Counted from the first letter of the stretch, positions 9,034 through 19,449 are shown. The stretch: DNA of 64,000 nt from Flavobacterium psychraerolatum (GCF_025960985.1 NZ_JAOQMX010000005.1:62001-126000); one strand, 5' to 3'. The notes: generated by a model not told the origin, from the sequence alone. Numbers and translations are program-made.

Positions 9034-9870
9034 ATGAATGAATTTCTCACCTATACCCTTTTAAAATCTGGTCATTTTACTATTACTGTGACTAGTATCT
9101 TAATGATTGTTACATTCATCTTTGGTACCTTAATTTTTTTAAAAATAATTAAGAAAACAATTTATAAGACCCAAAAAATAGATTTTGCTAAAAAGTATTC
9201 TATTTATACCTTATTAAGGTATTTTATTCTTGTATTTGCTTTTATTTTTGGATTACAATTTTTGGGTTTCAACCTATCGGTATTAGTAGCTGGCTCTGCA
9301 GCCCTATTAGTTGGTGTTGGTTTAGGTTTACAAAACTTGTTTAGTGACTTTGTTTCTGGAATTGTTTTGTTAATAGATTCTTCTGTTAAAGTAAATGACA
9401 TTATTGAAGTCAATGGATTAGTTTGTATTGTTAAAGAGATTAATTTGAGAACAACAACTGTACTCACTCGTGATGACAAATACATCATCTTACCCAATAC
9501 CGATTTAACTCACAATCAAATTATAAACTGGACACATAATAATCTTTCATCCCGTTTTGAAGTTAACGTAGGTGTCGACTACAATTCAGATGTTACATTG
9601 GTGATGGATATTTTACAACAAGCTGTGGATGAACAGCTAGGTGTACAAAAAGATCCTAAACCGTTTATAAGACTTACCAATTTTGGTGATTCCTCTTTAG
9701 ATTTTTCGATAATTTTTTGGTGCGAAAATGTTTTTAGAGTAGAAAGTCTTAAAAGTGAAATGCGAATCAAGATATTCCAACTTTTTAAAGAAAGTAATAT
9801 AACAATTCCGTTTCCACAAAGTGTTATTCATTTTAATGAAAAAGAAATTTTTAATAATAATTCAAAATAA
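9034..9870 (+). CDS. MscS family mechanosensitive ion channel
   Basis: A 278-residue small-conductance mechanosensitive channel. Three hydrophobic segments occupy about residues 10-120. The pore-lining TM3 is glycine/alanine-rich (LVAGSAALLVGVGLGLQNLFSDFVSG), the family hallmark, with a conserved Q-N-L and D-F-V-S-G-I. The beta domain follows (IEVNGLVCIVKEINLRTT, then the D-D-K-Y-I-I-L-P-N sequence) and the alpha/beta C-terminal domain to the end. Length matches E. coli MscS (286). Role: release of small solutes during osmotic downshock, at the inner membrane. A single-gene unit as far as I can see. Confidence 0.95.
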   Translation: MNEFLTYTLLKSGHFTITVTSILMIVTFIFGTLIFLKIIKKTIYKTQKIDFAKKYSIYTLLRYFILVFAFIFGLQFLGFNLSVLVAGSAALLVGVGLGLQNLFSDFVSGIVLLIDSSVKVNDIIEVNGLVCIVKEINLRTTTVLTRDDKYIILPNTDLTHNQIINWTHNNLSSRFEVNVGVDYNSDVTLVMDILQQAVDEQLGVQKDPKPFIRLTNFGDSSLDFSIIFWCENVFRVESLKSEMRIKIFQLFKESNITIPFPQSVIHFNEKEIFNNNSK

Positions 9871-10002
9871 GTGTCAGGCTTTGGATTTATGAACGACTAA
9901 ACTAGTGAATTTACCAATTTAACTCTTATTTGTGCTTTAATAAGCTTAATATTTGCTTTCGAAAGGTGAATAATATAGTAAACCAAACCTAAATATTATT
10001 TT

Positions 10003-10839
10003 ATGAAAAAAACTTACCTCTCATTATCCGTACTAGCCATAGCTCTATTTACACAACTTTCACAAGCACAAAGTCCTTGGACCAAAGAAAAAGGAAAAGC
10101 CTATGTTCAAGTTGGTTTTTCGGGTTTATTTTATAATTTAGCTCAAATTGATGGTGTAAAAACAACACTGAATGCAGATTATTCAGATGTAACGAGCCAA
10201 ATTTATACCGAATACGGTCTTACAGATAAATTGGAAGCACAGTTTATCCTTCCATATAAATTTATAAATGTAACTTCCACAGTAAATACTAATTCGGCTA
10301 GCCTATCTGGATTAGGGAATATAACTTTAGGTTTAAAATATAAAATTCATGACAAAAACTGGAAAATAAGTACTGGATTACAATATATTGCCAATACCAT
10401 TGAATCAGGAACTGGAATTGACGGGAAGAATCTAAGTACTGGTTTTGCTGCTAATACTTTTGTTCCCTATGTTACTGCTGGAACAAGTAATGGAAAATGG
10501 TACTATTTTGGAAACATAGGCTATGGCTATATGACTAATGACTACTCTGATTATCTTAAATTTGATGCTGAATTAGGTTATAGCATCGTGCCAAAAGGAC
10601 ATTTAATTTTGGCTTTTAACTCTAAAAATGTAGTCTCAAAAGAAAAAGCATTTGACAAAAACAGTACTAAATGGCCATCTTACTTAGACCGTCAAACTTA
10701 TAATGCATTGGGTTTAAAATTTAATTATGAGTTTAAGCAAGATAAATTTGGTGCTAATTTTGCTGTTTTTGGTGCTTTTGGAAATGAAAATGCTCCTTTA
10801 GCTCCTTCTCTTAATCTTGGAATTTACACCAAATTATAA
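10003..10839 (+). CDS. outer-membrane beta-barrel protein (transporter-like)
   Basis: A 278-residue secreted protein. Signal peptide with KK, a hydrophobic core and an A-Q-A cleavage region around residues 18-23. The rest is alternating polar/aromatic strands ending in a short Tyr-containing strand (NLGIYTKL), the pattern of an outer-membrane barrel. It resembles the 'transporter'/phenol-MetA-pathway barrel group, for example by the early GKAYVQVGFS strand and YTEYGLTDKLEAQF. Substrate unknown. An upstream AT-rich region of about 130 bases should hold its promoter, with a near-match AATATTTG at about 9949-9956. A hairpin follows it. Confidence 0.78.
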   Translation: MKKTYLSLSVLAIALFTQLSQAQSPWTKEKGKAYVQVGFSGLFYNLAQIDGVKTTLNADYSDVTSQIYTEYGLTDKLEAQFILPYKFINVTSTVNTNSASLSGLGNITLGLKYKIHDKNWKISTGLQYIANTIESGTGIDGKNLSTGFAANTFVPYVTAGTSNGKWYYFGNIGYGYMTNDYSDYLKFDAELGYSIVPKGHLILAFNSKNVVSKEKAFDKNSTKWPSYLDRQTYNALGLKFNYEFKQDKFGANFAVFGAFGNENAPLAPSLNLGIYTKL

Positions 10840-10875
10840 ATAACAAAATAGAATATTTAGCTAGTTAAAAACTGC

Positions 10876-10917
10876 AAGTCCGTATCAAGTTGTATCGCTA
10901 CACTTGCTTACGGACTT
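10876..10917. terminator. hairpin, possible terminator
   Basis: AAGTCCGTA pairs perfectly with TACGGACTT, with a partly paired inner region. It follows the outer-membrane protein gene by 37 bases. There is no long T run after it, so termination is plausible but not certain. Confidence 0.5.
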
Positions 10918-10992
10918 ATTACTTAGATTGAAATTTACTAGACTTTTCTGAAAATCAACAAATCAAGTAAATTTTAAAATCACTAATCATAC

Positions 10993-12156
10993 ATGAAAAA
11001 AGTTTTAGTAATAATCGTTTTATCTCAATTTTTATGTACTTCATTATGGTTTGCGGGTAATGCAATTTTACCCGAATTGATTCAAAGGTTGGGCATTTCA
11101 AGTAATTTTTTGGCTCATAGTACTAGTTCTATTCAGTTAGGATTTATTCTAGGTACATTATTATATGCACTACTTGCTATAGCGGATCGTTTCTCTCCTT
11201 CACTTGTCTTTTTTATAAGTGCACTTTTAGCCGCATTTTTTAACCTAGGTGTCAACTTGCCTAATCTTACACCTGAAATTTTATTATTAGTCCGTTTCTT
11301 AACAGGGTTCTTTCTAGCTGGAATTTATCCAATCGGAATTAAGATTGCAGCTGATTATTACCAAGAAGGTTTAGGAAAATCATTAGGTTATTTGGTTGGA
11401 GCATTGGTTTTGGGGACCGCTTTTCCTCATTTTATAAAAAGTTTTACACTAAACTTGCCTTGGGAATATGTTGGTTATTCAACTTCGTTATTTTCTGTTT
11501 TGGGGGGATTTTTATTATACTTGTTAGTTCCAGACGGACCATATCGTTCCAAAGGTTCTACATTCAAAATTACAGCAATTTTAGACGCTTTTAAAAATCA
11601 AAAATTATCAGCTGCTGCGATTGGGTATTTTGGACATATGTGGGAGTTATACGCCTTCTGGACTTTTGTTCCATTGATGATTCAGCAATATTATAAAAAC
11701 CACCCAAATCCCCAAACTAACTATTCGTTATTAAGTTTCTTTATCATTGCAATTGGTAGCTTGGCTTGTGTTGCTAGTGGGTATTTATCCAAAAGAGTCG
11801 GGACAAAAAAACTTTCTCAAATCATTTTACTACTCTCTACATTTTGCTGTTTACTTTCTCCATTGTTTTTACAAAATAGCTCAGAAGTAGGTTTTAAACT
11901 ATTTTTACTGTTTTGGTCGTTAGTAGTAATTGCTGATTCACCACTTTTTTCAACACTAATTGCTCAAGAATCACCACAAAATAGTAGAGGATCAATTATT
12001 ACAATTGTGAACTCTATTGGTTTTTTGGTAACAATAGTAAGTATTCAGCTAATTAGCTATTTTATTAGCGCAACTAATACTGTGTATATATTTATCATTC
12101 TTGGTATCGGCCCCATAATTGGACTATTTTATCTTAGAAAAAAAAGTAAAATATAA
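10993..12156 (+). CDS. MFS transporter
   Basis: A 387-residue major facilitator with about twelve hydrophobic segments. The loop after helix 2 reads AIADRFSPSLV, a variant of the family's G-x-x-x-D-R sequence, and RFLTGFFLAGIYPIGIKIAADYY contains the helix-4 motif (R-x-x-x-G). The second half has SGYLSKRVGTKKL, the equivalent loop of the C-terminal bundle. Length is typical. Nothing in the sequence or neighbours points to a substrate; drug, sugar and organic-acid carriers all look like this. Monocistronic by spacing. Confidence 0.87.
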   Translation: MKKVLVIIVLSQFLCTSLWFAGNAILPELIQRLGISSNFLAHSTSSIQLGFILGTLLYALLAIADRFSPSLVFFISALLAAFFNLGVNLPNLTPEILLLVRFLTGFFLAGIYPIGIKIAADYYQEGLGKSLGYLVGALVLGTAFPHFIKSFTLNLPWEYVGYSTSLFSVLGGFLLYLLVPDGPYRSKGSTFKITAILDAFKNQKLSAAAIGYFGHMWELYAFWTFVPLMIQQYYKNHPNPQTNYSLLSFFIIAIGSLACVASGYLSKRVGTKKLSQIILLLSTFCCLLSPLFLQNSSEVGFKLFLLFWSLVVIADSPLFSTLIAQESPQNSRGSIITIVNSIGFLVTIVSIQLISYFISATNTVYIFIILGIGPIIGLFYLRKKSKI

Positions 12157-12193
12157 GGAAACTATATTAGCATTTTATTCCAAAAAGGACTTA

Positions 12194-12964
12194 TTACTTA
12201 TTCCAAAACACGTCATATGCAAAACGGATTAATGTCCCTACAACCACTACCAAAAAAAAGACTCTAATAAAACCGTTTCCTTTGTTTATAGCTACTTTTG
12301 CCCCAAACCACCCTCCTATTGCATTGCAAAATGCCATTGGAATGGCTATCATCCAAATAATTTTACCTTTAATAATAAATAAAACGATAGAACCAAAGTT
12401 AGTTGCCAAATTTACCATTTTAGCATTAGCAGAAGCATGTAAAAAATCAAATCCCATCAAGGCAATAAAAGCAACTACAAAAAAACTACCTGTACCCGGA
12501 CCTATAAAGCCATCATACATACCAACTATAAAACTTATTAAAACTGCATTTATAAGTTGTTGGCGTTTGCTAAGATTTTTTTCTACTAGTTGTCCAAAAT
12601 TTTTCTTGGCATAAGTATAAATTGCCAATAATGACAGTATAAACAGTAATAAAGGTTTCATGAAATCATTACTTACATACGTCAATAACGTCGATCCAGC
12701 AAATGCAGACGGTATTGCAACAATCATCATTAAGAATAATAATCGCCAATTCATGGTAACCTTTTTCAAATATTGAAATGCAGCAAAAGAAGTACCACTA
12801 AAAGCGGGTATTTTTAAAGTTCCAATGACAGTTGATACCGGTAGGTTTGGTAATAAAATTAATCCCGCTGGTGTCTGTATTAGTCCACCTCCTCCCACAA
12901 TAGCGTCAATAAAGCCTGCAACAAATGCTGCCACGCACAACATAATCAATATATAATTTTCCAT
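12194..12964 (-). CDS. TSUP (TauE/SafE) family membrane transporter
   Basis: A 256-residue TauE/SafE-type protein with eight hydrophobic segments in two repeats. The N-terminal repeat shows the hallmark GFIDAIVGGGGLIQTP (about 18-33) and the second repeat GMYDGFIGPGTGSFF (about 147-161). Family members export sulfite, sulfoacetate or other anions across the inner membrane; the substrate cannot be read here. It ends 38 bases from the convergent MFS gene. A TAnnTTTG-type sequence on the minus strand (bases 12991-12998) lies 27 bases ahead of the start. This is one of two TSUP genes in the window. Confidence 0.9.
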   Translation of the reverse strand: MENYILIMLCVAAFVAGFIDAIVGGGGLIQTPAGLILLPNLPVSTVIGTLKIPAFSGTSFAAFQYLKKVTMNWRLLFLMMIVAIPSAFAGSTLLTYVSNDFMKPLLLFILSLLAIYTYAKKNFGQLVEKNLSKRQQLINAVLISFIVGMYDGFIGPGTGSFFVVAFIALMGFDFLHASANAKMVNLATNFGSIVLFIIKGKIIWMIAIPMAFCNAIGGWFGAKVAINKGNGFIRVFFLVVVVGTLIRFAYDVFWNK

Positions 12965-13070
12965 AAATCGGTAACAAAAGAATCAATTTGCAAAAATAAG
13001 ATTTCAAAATTGATAATGCTGATATAATCTATTCAAAATTATATATTTTTGTGACTTAATTTGAATTATA

Positions 13071-13592
13071 ATGGACTCAACTCAATTGATAACACTACTC
13101 TCATATACAATTCCTTCAATAATAACAGGAGCTGTGGCCTCTTACCTATTCGATGCACATTTTAAGGACCAACAAAATACGAGACGCTGGTTGCTAGAAA
13201 AGGAAAATAAGCCTGCAATTTTACCTTTACGTTTACAAGCGTATGAACGCATGATCTTATTTACTGAACGTATTAATCCATCGCAATTATTAGTACGTGT
13301 ACAACCCATTTCAACAGACAAAATAGATTATCAAAACTATTTGATTGCACAAATTGAGCAAGAGTTTGAGCACAACTTAACACAACAAATATATATATCA
13401 GCAAAATGTTGGTCTATTATCTTGACAGCCAAAAATGCTACAATTCAAATGATACGACTTGGCGCTCAAGATGAAAAAACTACAGATGCTAATAATTTGA
13501 GAGCTTATATATTAAGTAATTTATTAGATAAATCAACTCCAAGTAATACCGCTATCGCCTTCATTAAAGGTGAAGTAAGTGAATTATGGTAA
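13071..13592 (+). CDS. conserved membrane-anchored protein of unknown function
   Basis: A 173-residue protein that I do not assign to a characterised family. Residues 8-28 form one hydrophobic helix (LLSYTIPSIITGAVASYLF), followed by a soluble, mostly helical domain with RLQAYERMILFTERINPSQL, which looks conserved in style. It has no lipobox. TATTTTTG at 13044-13051, a TAnnTTTG match, lies 19 bases ahead of the ATG. The gene converges on the M1 peptidase with a 2-base gap. The topology suggests a small inner-membrane protein with most of its chain in the cytoplasm. Confidence 0.7.
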   Translation: MDSTQLITLLSYTIPSIITGAVASYLFDAHFKDQQNTRRWLLEKENKPAILPLRLQAYERMILFTERINPSQLLVRVQPISTDKIDYQNYLIAQIEQEFEHNLTQQIYISAKCWSIILTAKNATIQMIRLGAQDEKTTDANNLRAYILSNLLDKSTPSNTAIAFIKGEVSELW

Positions 13593-13594
13593 GT

Positions 13595-15676
13595 TTATAA
13601 TTCATTCAATAAGCGATTCAGTTGAAATTTTTCAGCTTCATTCAATTGTGGTAGAATATGCTCAAAAGTGGTCTTCATTCCTGCTTCTTTGAGCATTTTA
13701 CGTATAGAATCTCTACCGAATTTAGAAAACTGCCACATATGATGTGTGGTTGCTTTGACCAAATTAATTAAGACTACATCATTGATAATTTTAAAGCTTA
13801 TTAATCTCTCAAGTGCATTCTGTCTCGTGATTGCTTCATACTTCGGACTAGAATACTGGATTAATTCAGCTATTAAGGGAGGTTTATCGGTAATGTAATT
13901 TGGGGTTGAAAGTGCCAATGATAACCATAAAGTTCGTAAATTATAATCATTAAATCCTATCCACCTTTTTGATTGTTCTAGGTATTGAAATCTTTTTTCT
14001 GGAAAATTACTCCACAGATAATACAATGCCAATTCTTGCGTTTGATACGATTTATCCTTTAATAAAGTCTCATATTTTAAACGAAAATCCTCTGGTATTT
14101 TGGGAATTAAAGCTGCTATTTGCTGTCTTAATTCTACTTCATTAGTATTTAATGCTGCATCAAAAAGAGGTTTTTTATCTTCCCATTTTTCATTTTTTAA
14201 TTGATTTAAAATTGCTTTTTTGACTATAATATTACTATCTGAAACTAATATATCTTTAAAAATAATAATTTTATCAGATAATTTAACTCCTTTCATACCT
14301 TCAATTTTAAAGAGTAACTGAATCATCTTATTCTTCAATAACAACTCATTGGACTTAGGCGTATTAAACACGTAACCCTCAAGCCATACTTTACTGAATT
14401 TATCTAAATCATAATTAGAGAATTTCTTGATTTCAGTAAAGAAATCGGAGGTAGTAACCGTTTTGTATTGATATTTTTTAAGATAGGATTGAACTGCTTT
14501 TGCAAAAGCTTTTTCTCCAATTTCATTTTCTAAAACGAATAAAGCCCAAGCTCCTTTTTGATAAAAACTTAATGAACTTGCTTTTGCATTCAAAATCGGA
14601 ATACTATCCGTGCGAGAAGCATATTTTATCTGCTGTGCCGATTCATACATTTTGGCATAAAAATAATCCTCTCCTTTTAATTCTTTCTCCGTCAAAAGTG
14701 CATAATATGTAGCAAACCCTTCCTGAAGCCAATGATGTGTACCATTTTTTGCTGTAACTAAATCACCAAACCATTGGTGAGCCAATTCATGTGCATTCAC
14801 ATTGGTATAACTTCTATCTTCAAAACCAATAGAATCTACAACATAACGACTCGAAAAAATGGTTGCAGACGTATTTTCCATACCAGCATAAAGAAAATCA
14901 CGAACCGGAATTTGACGGTACACTTTCCAGGGATACTTCACACCTATCTTGTTTTCTAGAAAATCAAAAATCTTTTTAGAATCTCGGTAGGTAGTTTCAA
15001 ATTTTGCTGTATCAGACATCTCAAGATACATTTCTAATGGAATACCCGAGTCTGATTTCTCCTTATACAAATCATACTTTCCAATTCCGAGCATCAATAG
15101 ATAAGAACTCATAGGATTATTCATTTTATACTTCCAAACTGTTTTTTTAAGGCCTTCAATTTTTGCTTTCAGAACACCATTTGTAGTAACCTGATATTCT
15201 TTATCGAAAGTGATTTCAAGATTAAAAATCATTTTTTCATTAACGTCATCAAAACTTGGATACCAGTTGCTGGTATAACGTCCTTGTCCCTGCGTCCAAA
15301 TTTGTGATGGTATTTTAGATTCTCCTGATAATTCAAAGTCACCAACAAAATACAAAGCTTGATTAGGAATTACTTTATAATCCAATTCTAATTTGTATTT
15401 TCCTTTTTTAAATGGAGCAATCAATAGTAATTCTTTTTCCGTATTAGTATAAATAATTTGTTTACCATTTACTAATATATTTTTAAAAGTCATCTTTTGA
15501 GCATCAATCCGAATTGTATCAATAGCTACCATCACTTTAAACTCATAATTCACTTTCCCAGAAATAGATTTATCTTGAGCATTGAGCTCAATTTTTCCAC
15601 AAGATTTTATAAAATCAACAGATTTTACTTGTTGCCCAATTGCAATGTAGGAAAGCAGCAGAAAAAGATATTTCAT
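13595..15676 (-). CDS. M1 family aminopeptidase (secreted)
   Basis: A 693-residue M1 zinc aminopeptidase. A short signal peptide (MKYLFLLLSYIAIG) sends it to the periplasm or beyond. The substrate-anchoring GAMEN-type motif reads YAGMEN at 264-269. HELAH is at 296-300 and the third zinc ligand is Glu319 in WLQEGFA, exactly 18 residues after the second His as the family requires. A helical C-terminal domain follows, shorter than in ERAP-type enzymes. Role: removal of N-terminal amino acids from peptides. On the minus strand a TAnnTTTG match (bases 15701-15708) lies about 25 bases ahead of the start. Confidence 0.94.
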   Translation of the reverse strand: MKYLFLLLSYIAIGQQVKSVDFIKSCGKIELNAQDKSISGKVNYEFKVMVAIDTIRIDAQKMTFKNILVNGKQIIYTNTEKELLLIAPFKKGKYKLELDYKVIPNQALYFVGDFELSGESKIPSQIWTQGQGRYTSNWYPSFDDVNEKMIFNLEITFDKEYQVTTNGVLKAKIEGLKKTVWKYKMNNPMSSYLLMLGIGKYDLYKEKSDSGIPLEMYLEMSDTAKFETTYRDSKKIFDFLENKIGVKYPWKVYRQIPVRDFLYAGMENTSATIFSSRYVVDSIGFEDRSYTNVNAHELAHQWFGDLVTAKNGTHHWLQEGFATYYALLTEKELKGEDYFYAKMYESAQQIKYASRTDSIPILNAKASSLSFYQKGAWALFVLENEIGEKAFAKAVQSYLKKYQYKTVTTSDFFTEIKKFSNYDLDKFSKVWLEGYVFNTPKSNELLLKNKMIQLLFKIEGMKGVKLSDKIIIFKDILVSDSNIIVKKAILNQLKNEKWEDKKPLFDAALNTNEVELRQQIAALIPKIPEDFRLKYETLLKDKSYQTQELALYYLWSNFPEKRFQYLEQSKRWIGFNDYNLRTLWLSLALSTPNYITDKPPLIAELIQYSSPKYEAITRQNALERLISFKIINDVVLINLVKATTHHMWQFSKFGRDSIRKMLKEAGMKTTFEHILPQLNEAEKFQLNRLLNEL

Positions 15677-15790
15677 AGGAGTTAATTATTTTCTAATGGT
15701 CAAAGTTACAAAAGGTTTTTAATATTTTTTTAGTGCTATATAAAGTAAATTCTTCGTAAATCTATTTGAAAAAACTTATAAATTAAACAA

Positions 15791-15829
15791 AAAAAATACT
15801 CAATAGATAAACCATGAGTATTTTTTTTT
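15791..15829 (-). terminator. terminator after acs
   Basis: ATACTCA and TGAGTAT pair, extended by A/T runs on both sides. Read on the minus strand it lies 20 bases past the acs stop and ends in a T run. It could also work on the plus strand. Confidence 0.82.
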
Positions 15830-15848
15830 ATTGTATTGAAATAGATCT

Positions 15849-17759
15849 TTACTCTATCCTACCTTCTTTAATTTCTTCTACAATTTCAGGGTTTAGTAAT
15901 GTGCTAGTATCACCAAAATTTGAATAATCACCCTCTGCTATTTTTCGCAAAATACGACGCATGATTTTACCAGAGCGTGTTTTTGGTAATCCAGATACAT
16001 ATTGAATTTTGTCTAATTTGGCAATTGGTCCAATATGGTCTGCAATATGTCTATTTATTTCCAAGAATAAATTTTCTTTATTTCTTAATTCGCCTGTTTC
16101 TTTCAAAATTACAAAACCGTATAATGCTTTTCCTTTTACGTCATGAGGAAAGCCTACAATAGCACTTTCAGCTACAGCTGGGTGCTCATTGATTGCATCC
16201 TCGATGGGTGCAGTACCTAAATTATGACCCGAAACAATCACTACATCGTCTACACGACCAGTAATACGGTAATAACCAACTTCATCTCTTAAAGCTCCAT
16301 CACCTGTAAAGTATTTACCTGGAAATTGAGAAAAATAAGTTTCTTTGTAACGCTCATGATCATTCCAAATAGTTCGTGCAATACCTGGCCATGGAAATTT
16401 GATACACAAACTACCCTCTTGTTGATTACCTTCAATTTCATTGCGCTTATTATCCATAATCACAGGTTGAATACCTGGTAATGGCAAAGTAGCATATGTT
16501 GGTTTTGTTGGTGTTACAAATGCTATTGGCGAAATCATAATTCCACCAGTTTCTGTTTGCCACCAAGTATCTACTACTGGACATCTTTTTGCCCCCACAT
16601 GGTCATTAAACCAATGCCAAGCTTCTTCATTAAGTGGTTCCCCAACAGACCCAACAACTTTTAATGATTTGAAAGGGTATTTCAATACGTAATCTAAGCT
16701 TTCTTTTGCAAGAGCACGGATTGCAGTTGGAGCAGTATAAAACTGCGTTACTTTATGTTTTTCAATTACTTCCCAAAAACGACTGAAATCTGGATAAGAA
16801 GGTACTCCTTCAAAAATCACTGTTGTCGCACCGTTTAATAAAGGTCCATACAAAATATAAGAATGCCCTGTAATCCAACCAATGTCAGCAGTACACCAAA
16901 AAATATCATTTTCTTCGTAATTAAATACGTTCTTAAATGTGTAAGCTGAATAAACCATGTAACCAGCTGTAGTGTGTACCATTCCTTTTGGCTTTCCAGT
17001 TGAACCCGAAGTATAAAGGATAAATAAAGGATCTTCAGCATCCATAATTTCTGCAACACTATTATCAGAGGCCTCATCAAGTAAAGGTTGCAAATAGACA
17101 TCCCTACCTTCTTTCATTGTGATGGGCGAATTGGTTCTCTTAACTACTAAAACAGAAGTGACACTTGGACATTTTTCTAATGCTTCATCAACAATAGGTT
17201 TCAAAACAATAGTTTTATTACCACGGAATCCACCATCAGAAGTGATAACCATTTTACATTCACTATCGTTAATTCGACTTGTTACTGCTGAAGAAGAAAA
17301 CCCAGCAAATACTACTGAGTGTATAGCACCAATACGTGCACAAGCGAGAACAGAGACAGCTAATTCTGGAATCATTGGTAAATAAATACAAACTCTATCT
17401 CCTTTTTTAATTCCTTGTTCACGCAATACATTTGCCATTTTGCAAACACGTTGGTGAAGTTCGTTATAACTAATATGTAAGGCTTCTTCTTCGGGATTAT
17501 TTGGCTCAAAAATAATAGCCGTTTTTTCACCTCTTTTATTTAAATGTCTATCAATACAATTCTTTACAATATTAACCTTAGCTCCAGAAAACCATTCAAC
17601 TTCAGCTTCAGCCATATTAAACTCTACTACCTTGTCCCATTGTTGGTACCAAGTAAAGTTTTCTTCAGCAATTTTCCCCCAAAATTTTCTAGGCTCACGA
17701 ACCGATTTATTATAGTGTTTAAAATATTGTTCTAAATTGTCTATTTTATAGTAACTCAT
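15849..17759 (-). CDS. acs: acetate--CoA ligase (acetyl-CoA synthetase)
   Basis: A 636-residue acyl-adenylate-forming enzyme: acetate + ATP + CoA gives acetyl-CoA + AMP + PPi. The P-loop is YTSGSTGKPKGMVHT; the A5-type motif is DTWWQTETGG, the acetate-pocket Trp lying in this region; the hinge follows YFTGDGALRDEVGYY; and the C-terminal PKTRSGK ends with Lys598, the residue acetylated by Pat-type regulators in other bacteria. Length is standard (about 640-650). The gene is monocistronic, with its own terminator. Lys598 makes post-translational control possible, but no acetyltransferase or deacetylase gene is near. Confidence 0.97.
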   Translation of the reverse strand: MSYYKIDNLEQYFKHYNKSVREPRKFWGKIAEENFTWYQQWDKVVEFNMAEAEVEWFSGAKVNIVKNCIDRHLNKRGEKTAIIFEPNNPEEEALHISYNELHQRVCKMANVLREQGIKKGDRVCIYLPMIPELAVSVLACARIGAIHSVVFAGFSSSAVTSRINDSECKMVITSDGGFRGNKTIVLKPIVDEALEKCPSVTSVLVVKRTNSPITMKEGRDVYLQPLLDEASDNSVAEIMDAEDPLFILYTSGSTGKPKGMVHTTAGYMVYSAYTFKNVFNYEENDIFWCTADIGWITGHSYILYGPLLNGATTVIFEGVPSYPDFSRFWEVIEKHKVTQFYTAPTAIRALAKESLDYVLKYPFKSLKVVGSVGEPLNEEAWHWFNDHVGAKRCPVVDTWWQTETGGIMISPIAFVTPTKPTYATLPLPGIQPVIMDNKRNEIEGNQQEGSLCIKFPWPGIARTIWNDHERYKETYFSQFPGKYFTGDGALRDEVGYYRITGRVDDVVIVSGHNLGTAPIEDAINEHPAVAESAIVGFPHDVKGKALYGFVILKETGELRNKENLFLEINRHIADHIGPIAKLDKIQYVSGLPKTRSGKIMRRILRKIAEGDYSNFGDTSTLLNPEIVEEIKEGRIE

Positions 17760-18189
17760 CTTTTCAAATTTTGCTTAAATATATTAAAACTCTATTAATT
17801 GTTGAAAGATTTTGGAAATACCAGAGAAACCCCTCAATAATCAAGTTTTGTAAAACTAATATTTTTTTTTGTTATTTACTAGTTTGCTTCCAAAATCAAA
17901 GCTAATATAGAACAACAAAATCATTTCCTATAAAAACACCATAAATTTCACCAAAAAGAGATACTCCTGATCGCTTTAAATACAGAAATATTACAAGTAA
18001 TTACTCTTTTATAAATTAGTATAATTATACCAATTAGGCTGGATATTGAATTTCCCTAGAAGTAGTTTCTGATTGCAATGCATTACTAAATACAGAGATG
18101 AGATTATAACCAAAAATATTAATCTAGCCCCAATAGCAGTTTAATACTTTACTATCATAATCTAAAATTGAATCGAAATTTCCATTGTA
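17760..18189. other. intergenic, AT-rich, no gene seen
   Basis: About 430 bases between the acs start and the end of the nucleoside permease gene, both on the minus strand. It must contain the acs promoter. I see no ORF that looks real and no strong hairpin. Confidence 0.55.
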
Positions 18190-19449
18190 TTAAACTTTAA
18201 CAACCTCATTAACACTATCTTTTGGATTATGTTCATGCTTAAATAAAATAGCAAAAGCAATGGCAATAACCAAAGCATACACAGCAAATGAAAGCCAGAT
18301 TGAAGACCAATCTTTATTATTTCCCGTAGTAAAATAAGTATCAATAAGATAACCACTTGCTTTACTGCCTAAAACAGCTCCAAAACCATTGGTCATCATC
18401 ATAAATAATCCTTGAGCACTTGAGCGAATAGAGGAATCTGTTGTAGTTTCTATAAATAATGAACCTGAAATATTAAAAAAGTCAAAAGCCATACCATATA
18501 CAACGCATGATAATAAGATCATCCATAACCCACCAACTGGATCACCGTATGCAAAAAACACAAATCGCAATACCCAAGCTAACATACTAATAAGCATTAC
18601 TTGTTTGATTCCAAAACGTTTTAAGAAAAATGGAATAGCTAAAATAAATAATGTTTCAGAAATTTGAGAAATTGAAAGCACAATAGTAGAATATTGCACT
18701 ACAAATGAGTCTGCATATGCTGGTATTTTTGCAAAATCAGACAAAAAAGAATCTCCATACATATTGGTTAATTGTAATGCTCCTCCCAAGAACATAGAAA
18801 ACAAGAAAAACAAAGCCATTTTATAGGTCGAGAATAATCGAAAAGCATTAAGTCCAAATAATTCTACCCAAGAAGATTTATTCACCGTTAGTTTTTGCGG
18901 AGGACATTTAGGTAAGGTAAATGAATATAAACCCAAAGCAATGGCAAACACTGCCGCGATATAAAATTGGTTAGCATTGGCTTTACTTCCTGTAAGATTG
19001 GTGATCCACATCGCTACAATAAAACCAACAGTTCCCCACACTCGAATGGGAGGAAAATCTTTTACAACATCCATAGCATTATTCTTCAATATTGAGTATG
19101 AAATAGAATTAGATAACGAAAGTGTTGGCATATAGAAAATCATAGCCAAAAAGATTACATAATACAAAGTATTTGGATCGTTAACTTGTGGTACATAAAG
19201 TAAAACCAAACCATACAAAATATGCAAAATACCATAAAGCTTTTCAGCATTAATCCATCTATCGGCCAAAATACCAGTTATTGGCGGCATAAAAATTGAA
19301 GAAAGACCTAAAGTCGAAAAGATTGCACCGAACTCTGCTCCTGTCCAACCTTTTGTATTAAAACAATAAGTCCCAATAGTTATCAACCAAGCTCCCCAAA
19401 CAAATAGTTGTAAGAAACTCATGATAGTTAATTTAATTTTTATGTTCAT
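18190..19449 (-). CDS. nucleoside permease (NHS family MFS)
   Basis: A 419-residue carrier of the nucleoside:H+ symporter family, related to NupG/XapB of E. coli (418 residues, the same length). About twelve membrane segments. N-terminal features shared with the family: LQLFVWGAWLITIGTYCF and the SSIFMPPITGILADRWINAEKL loop; further on FPPIRVWGTVGFIVAMW. Expected role: proton-driven nucleoside uptake at the inner membrane. No nucleoside catabolic gene lies beside it. About 580 AT-rich bases precede it. Confidence 0.88.
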   Translation of the reverse strand: MNIKIKLTIMSFLQLFVWGAWLITIGTYCFNTKGWTGAEFGAIFSTLGLSSIFMPPITGILADRWINAEKLYGILHILYGLVLLYVPQVNDPNTLYYVIFLAMIFYMPTLSLSNSISYSILKNNAMDVVKDFPPIRVWGTVGFIVAMWITNLTGSKANANQFYIAAVFAIALGLYSFTLPKCPPQKLTVNKSSWVELFGLNAFRLFSTYKMALFFLFSMFLGGALQLTNMYGDSFLSDFAKIPAYADSFVVQYSTIVLSISQISETLFILAIPFFLKRFGIKQVMLISMLAWVLRFVFFAYGDPVGGLWMILLSCVVYGMAFDFFNISGSLFIETTTDSSIRSSAQGLFMMMTNGFGAVLGSKASGYLIDTYFTTGNNKDWSSIWLSFAVYALVIAIAFAILFKHEHNPKDSVNEVVKV